From Stenopsyche tienmushanensis (taxonomy: Eukaryota > Arthropoda > Insecta > Trichoptera > Stenopsychidae): a DNA stretch of 64,000 nucleotides. Below are positions 59,021 through 64,000 of the stretch, in pieces; position 1 is the first letter of the stretch; each line of letters begins with the position of its first letter. Position numbers and translations under genes: made by a program. Under the pieces are notes generated by a model. That model was not told the DNA's origin. It worked only from the letters and a program-made list of their open reading frames with translations, and did not search any database. The stretch lies in NCBI GenBank assembly GCA_008973525.1, contig WACJ01000098.1, positions 434,001-498,000 on the forward strand, read 5' to 3'.

Positions 59021-60329
59021 TGTTCAGTTTTCCTTTCTTTGCAAATACTAGAGTGAAGAACTGGTTGACGCTTAGGAAGTGCATTTCATAGTCGTTTTTA
59101 CACAAACAATTCATGTTGACAATTACACAAATTATCAAGCTTGTGCGACTATGCGATTACGAGAAATATTAATAGTGAGTTGAGCAAAACTAGATGAATT
59201 ATTTTTCTCATGGAAAAAGACATTTTATCCTCTTCAATGACAATATAAGCTGAAAACACAAAAGGAAAAATAAACACAAACGTCTATAAGCATGTAGACA
59301 AACGGAATATAAAAACACTTTCACGTGTTTTCTATCCAATATCAATAGAAGTCACTTTTTATTTCGCGCGAATATTACAGCGCTACAAAAATTGAAATAT
59401 CGGAATCCCGTGAAAGCCTTCAAAAACATCGGAATGATTTATTGCGGGGCGTTTTTGTCTGATTCTTCACATGGAAGTGGCCGCGTTGAAAATTTTCACT
59501 AAATGTTGTATGGAAAGATGGAATCCAATGAAGGTTAACAAAGGGAGAATAATATTCGCGTTGGATTAAATCGCGAGAATGAATGCGCCCTACAAAGAAA
59601 ACTACGACGCAATAGAGGAAAACGTATCGTTTGGCTTTTCATTGTTTGATTTTTAAAGGGCCTGATATTTTTTCGGGGCGGCGAAAATATGTTTAAATAT
59701 AAATTGCTGATGAATCGCGGAATATATTTCAGCCCCGACAATGGTTTTCTCGCTGCATTGTGAGGGCTTCAGATGAAAATTATGTTTGATTAATAATTCC
59801 ATTGCATAAATAATTTAAACAATTATATTTAAAGCAAGATCCGTTTTTTTTTTGAAGAGGGTCCCTCAATGTTTCCAAATTAAGAATTAAAATAATGATT
59901 GGAAGTACGATTTCGTACGTAACGTTTTGTGTTTTACAAGACTTATTTAACACCATGTCAGAATTTGTTCGTACATTGCGAGTTTTACAAATGTACACTA
60001 ATTATTTTAGTAGAAATTTCTTCTATTTTTCTCGACCAACGTGACCTATTTTTCTATATTCGGACAGTCGAAGCAATATAAATTTCTGCAAGCAATTTGA
60101 AGTATTCTCTTTAAGTTTACTGCACATAAATAGCTAAGAAGATTTGTTCCAGTTTTGAAATTTTCCAATCAATTATGATAAGTAATAAAATAGATAGCAA
60201 ATTAATGACATAAAGAGCAATAATACAAACCTATAATTAATTAATCAAAGTATCTGAGTGAAAATAATTATACAAATTATTGCTGTTTGAAAGAATATAT
60301 TATATATGTCATGTATACTTAAAAAAATT
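59021..60329. other. Nothing recognised
   Basis: Unique AT-rich sequence. Confidence 0.6.
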
Positions 60330-60410
60330 CAGAGATCATTGTGGTTTTCTTTCTAGACACTAAGATATTTGGGTTCAAATTCAGATTATAGTCAAAAAAT
60401 TACTTCAAAA
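60330..60410 (+). mobile_element. tRNA-derived SINE head (second type), copy 2
   Basis: The B-box-like GGTTCAAATTC (60372-60382) is followed by AGATTATAGTC. The A-box side (CATTGTGG) is worn. Confidence 0.45.
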
Positions 60411-60967
60411 GTAAACAATGAGACGATTAACACTTTACCGACGGTGCACGCGATCCAATAGTGGCATCATTTTTTTAAATTAATTTTTTTGACATTTAAA
60501 ACCATTATTTCAGTCGTTGAATACATCAAAAAGTCATTCACGAAATGGTTTTATATTTTAAAATGTTCCCTCGATTATTTACTACGAAATTACGATTTCA
60601 AATTCACTTTCTATGAAGATTAAGATAATATTTATCTATTCTATGAAATATACTACGAAACATTTATAAACAACAGCAATTTAGCCAGTTTCTTTCATTC
60701 GAGTATAATGTTAATGATAATTTCGTTGTTAAACCATTCCTGTATTATTTTTAAAAAAATCACCTGGAAAGAAAATAAGAGCTGTTTTGATTAAACCACT
60801 AAACCACCCACCACTACTCACAGCTATCGGCAGAGTTTCTATGTTTTTTCGTAGGAAAAAAAAATACTATTAATACCTAAAAATTATAATACTATGGACA
60901 TATGTTATTGAGTCCAAAAATATCTTCAATTTTATCCAAATTTGATAAAAACATATCAGATATGTAA

Positions 60968-61150
60968 ATATTAGGTTAATTCATAAGTTCTTACTTTTTT
61001 ATTTTTGCTGTTGTATTTCAATTACAGTTCTATTAGCATTTTTATAACGGATAATAACTGTTAATGAAATATAACATGCTCAACCAATAGCATCTATTTT
61101 TTACGAGCTAGTTATTTATTACGAGCTATTAAAACCATGAGAAAATTATG
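60968..61150 (+). mobile_element. Possible lone mariner-type end
   Basis: TA is followed by TTAGGTTAATTCATAAGTTC, which resembles the mariner inverted repeat TTAGGTTGTCCCATAAGTTT at 32798. No matching second end or transposase sequence was found before the LTR-like repeat at 61159. It is probably the left end of a truncated element. Confidence 0.4.
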
Positions 61151-61158
61151 ATGATTTC

Positions 61159-61345
61159 GCGTGCACCGTTGCCGGTTGGGTAATGAGGCGCAGGAGGCAG
61201 GAGTCGTCGGTTGGCCTTGGCTGCGGGAGAGCGTCCTTCCCGCGACCAAATCTCTCTTTCTCTTGTGTGAATAAAGAATCATGTAGAAAAGAGAGTATTT
61301 TTGTTCGACGCCTTTCTATTTTCATCCATCCGTCTGGCTGTTGCT
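61159..61345 (+). mobile_element. LTR-like repeat C, copy 4 (3' part)
   Basis: It starts at GCGTGCACCGTTGCCGG and carries GGCGCAGGAGGCAGGAG, GCTGCGGGAGAGCGTCC, an AATAAA near 61270 and TTCGACGCCTTTCTATT. The 5' third found in copies 1 and 3 is missing. Confidence 0.7.
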
Positions 61346-62384
61346 TTAAAATAATGAATAATTCGATTAAATACGCATGTATTTATAAATGTAAATTAAA
61401 ACGTATAAATAAATAGAGACCATTTAGCCTCATGCGAGCGTTTTCAGACAGTGTATTTTATTTAAATGTTCATGATGTTAAGTAGTCTAATCGAAAAACA
61501 AGTACGAGAGCACTTTCTTACAGCGAGACTTGCCAGCAATGTGATACTCATATACATATCAAGTTTCTCGAGTTTGTCCATTTAAAGCACGGTCGCGGAA
61601 ATCTTGTTCTCACCTAACGTATTTCAGATCTAGTTTCCATATTTTTTCAATAAAAAAATGCTCCCAAAACGAATTTCGCATATTATTCCCTGGGCCAGAA
61701 AGTATTCATATGTGGAAGTTGTAGCCTCGTTTAATCAATGATTAAATATTAAAAGGATCTTGGCACGCGGATGTGGCCGAGAAGGATGGCCGTAATAAGG
61801 TTCATTCATTCATATATTCCGTGAAGTGCCTGTAAAACTATTTCGGGATGGTTCCCGCGGAGAAGTATCTTCCCGGTCCAGTCCCAATCCTCTCATACAC
61901 TTTACATACTGAACTCGCTTCACAGACACCCATAAGTCTCGCCTTACGACACACCTACACCCTGCGTTTGACGTTTTTCTTCTCTTACAAAACTAATCTA
62001 TTAAAGTCTCTCTTGAGCCCGGTTTCTTTATTGGTTTTTTATTAAAATTTTTCGCCTACTTTCCCGGCGGCCGCATCTCTAATCTAGCAAGAATCCTTCA
62101 GATACACATTGTATGCAATAACAATGGCGTTATGAGCAAAAGATGTAAAATATTCCCGAGCAGATTGCTTTTGGAAATATCAAGAAAATTTATGCATGAT
62201 TTTCATCCGATAGTAACACGAGGAAAGGCGATAAATTATTTTGAAGGATACGGACAAGTTCAATGGGCGTACACTTTATATAGTTTACTATAAATCCTCC
62301 ATAATAAATCATCACTAACATATGATAAATAATAATAAAATATAAATCTCCCAAATATGACCATATGGTGATTTCCCCCTCACC
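61346..62384. other. Nothing recognised
   Basis: Unique sequence. A 65-codon frame at 61848 has no motif. Confidence 0.6.
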
Positions 62385-62450
62385 CCCACAATCTGGATTT
62401 GAATCCGAACCTTTATAAAACGAGTCTAGAATTTAGCCCACTGTAACAAC
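62385..62450 (-). mobile_element. tRNA-derived SINE head (second type), copy 3
   Basis: In reverse it reads TTACAGTGGGC near 62434-62446, then a B-box-like GGATTCAAATCC (62395-62406) followed by AGATTGTGG, closely matching copy 1 on the B-box side. Confidence 0.5.
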
Positions 62451-62952
62451 AAATTCCCAACCCAAAAATGGTAGATCAAAATAAAATTACGATGATAAGC
62501 TTTAAGATTTATTAAATGAAGATGTAAATCAAATATGACTTAATTAATAAGCACTGCATTTAAATTCTTGTATATTACTGCAATTTTATAGCAAGACGGT
62601 TGTCGACGAAAATGTCATGTGATTTTATGGGATTTGAAAGGACTTATTTAATACAAACTATGAAGCCCAGGAGCAATTAGCACAGTACGGCGACATAGTA
62701 TTCAGTTAACGAAGTTGAATGGAAGGATTAAAGAAATTAGACTATACTATGGACATAGTGTACAAAAGATCATATAAAACGCCTGGACACATGTTGCTTC
62801 GTCGACGGAAAATATGATTTTAGAATTTAAACTGAAAGATTTACCCCATTCAGGTTATTTAATAAATTTGACTCTAAAATATTATATTATTACTTGTTTA
62901 GATTTCTGCCCGATGTTTTAAGCATCATTGATTGTAATTTTAACGCACGCTT

Positions 62953-63512
62953 TTAGTCCCTAAAGGAGTACTATCCCAGGGCTTGTGACCTCCCTCCACT
63001 ATACTATCAGAAAGAGCACTCTTGTACATTGAGCTCGGAGACAGACAGAGACAGAAAGAGAACGTAACGCAGTTCAGGAGACAGAGACAGAGAGCTTCCC
63101 CGCATACATCGCACGATTGAATAGATCGTTAGCCCAAATTTATTGACTAATGATGATTTCGATTTCAAGTTTTTGTATTTGTTAACGCAAATAAATTTCC
63201 AAATATTGTGTGCTATCGACAGTGTTTATTTATTTAATTGCTTGTTGTTCGTCGCTGCTTGTTGAATGAGTCTTTGTCCGATTATCGTTTCCTTCTAAAG
63301 CAGGAGCAAATGAATCGATTTCTTATGTATTGTTTATGTAAAAAAATTACGTGGTCTTGTGTGCTATCAACAGTGCTTATTTACAATTGACTCTGCCTCG
63401 AATTGAAGATTGCCTTACGCTGATAGGAGCCGACAGAAATTAATCGTTGTAAAGCGATTATAGCATCAACGACTTCATCGATTTTAAATTTGCTCACTCC
63501 TCAAAAGGTCAA
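62953..63512 (-). mobile_element. Family A MITE, copy 13, with an internal partial duplication
   Basis: Same subfamily as the 13072 copy: it starts AGTCCCTAAAGGAGTACT and ends CTCCTCAAAAGGTCAAC. The block GTGTGCTATC(G/A)ACAGTG occurs twice (about 63208 and 63359), separated by roughly 130 bp that look like part of another A copy. The element is therefore longer than its relative at 13 kb. Confidence 0.82.
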
Positions 63513-63561
63513 CGTTCTGGACATTGATAATAATTTTAGAAATCTGAAAAATTGCATATAC

Positions 63562-63730
63562 TGGCATTAAATTAAGATCTACAAATCTGATTTTTTAATT
63601 ACAAATAGTTTATATTAATTATTGTTAAATAAACATCGTCTACGTTCGATATAAGATGGCTAGGACTTTAGTAGACGTGGCCAAAGTTCTAGCGCAGGAA
63701 CATGATTGAAATATTGCAGCATTCATAGCA
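63562..63730 (+). repeat. Repeat B copy 4
   Basis: Forward orientation, with GCATTAAATTAAGATCTAC, TCGTCTACGTTCGATATAAG and GTAGACGTGGCC. It begins 50 bp after the family A copy ending at 63512. Confidence 0.75.
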
Positions 63731-64000
63731 TTGCAATACTAAGTACATTTAATATTTATTATAAGCAGTTAGAGCATAATATCTGTCTTGTTAGTATAAG
63801 ACTTGCATGTAATATTAATAAATTGTTATAAATGTCGGCAACAATATCATATAGTATGAAAAATAGAAATAATCAGCTTTGTTATACATTTATTATATAT
63901 TTCCTAAAAAAATGTTAAATTACGAACATGTATAAAAAAAATTAGATGCTGAATTTAATGAATTTTATTAACTATAATTAAAATACATGTTTAAGTTAAA

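Noticed and set aside
1..64000. Bacterial-type gene clusters, CRISPR arrays or phage-like modules
   Set aside because: No long co-directional frames, no ribosome binding sites, and no regularly spaced identical repeats. The repeats are dispersed and diverged, as in an animal genome.

Overview
The window looks like intronic or intergenic DNA from an animal, most probably an insect. It is AT-rich, almost empty of long open reading frames, and littered with decayed mariner elements, short TTAA-flanked MITEs, solo LTR fragments and tRNA-derived SINE heads. I see no bacterial-style gene order, ribosome binding sites, operons or CRISPR arrays. The insect assignment is an inference from the transposon spectrum, not from a diagnostic gene.

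Only one piece of a host gene can be recognised with confidence. It is an 82-bp internal exon on the minus strand (56328-56409) with clean splice sites, encoding a TMTC-family segment (transmembrane and tetratricopeptide repeat O-mannosyltransferase; ...FAVHPVHTEA). No neighbouring exon could be found, so much of the window may be TMTC intron or flanking DNA. A 148-codon open frame at 53565-54011 on the same strand has no recognisable homology.

Nearly everything else recognisable is repeats. (1) Family A has about 14 full, partial or rearranged copies. It is a ~330-400 bp non-coding element with TTAA at the ends followed by CCC/GGG, which suggests a piggyBac-type MITE; two longer relatives (23 kb and 28 kb) carry an internal stretch that aligns as protein. 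(2) Mariner: four copies of one DD34D lineage (18, 32.8, 36.3 and 40.8 kb), of which the three with a 5' end lack the same N-terminal coding part, plus an unrelated mariner relic at 51 kb and a possible lone end at 61 kb. (3) A 345-bp TA-flanked MITE lies at 38.26 kb. (4) There are four copies of an LTR-like family C with a conserved hairpin, four of D, four of B, four of F, and two each of E and G. (5) tRNA-derived SINE heads occur at 1.6, 57.3, 60.3 and 62.4 kb. (6) A jockey-like reverse transcriptase relic lies at 30.7 kb.

By region: 0-8.5 kb is mostly unique with LTR and SINE fragments and a GC-rich block at 2.64-3.27 kb. 8.5-16 kb holds four A copies and the two G hairpins. 18-19 kb is a nested mosaic of E, mariner, F and D. 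23-29 kb is dense in A and its longer relatives. 30-41.5 kb carries the LINE relic, the mariners, the TA MITE and a 116-120-bp tandem duplication. 42.8-43.5 kb is a B/E/A mosaic with a 20-bp perfect palindrome. 43.5-48.2 kb is unique AT-rich DNA. 48-51.4 kb has B, A, D, C and the second mariner. 53.5-58.7 kb has the open frame, D, the TMTC exon, a palindrome cluster, a SINE, A and B. 60-64 kb ends with SINE, LTR, A and B copies. The most distinctive material is the organisation of the repeat families, not a gene system.
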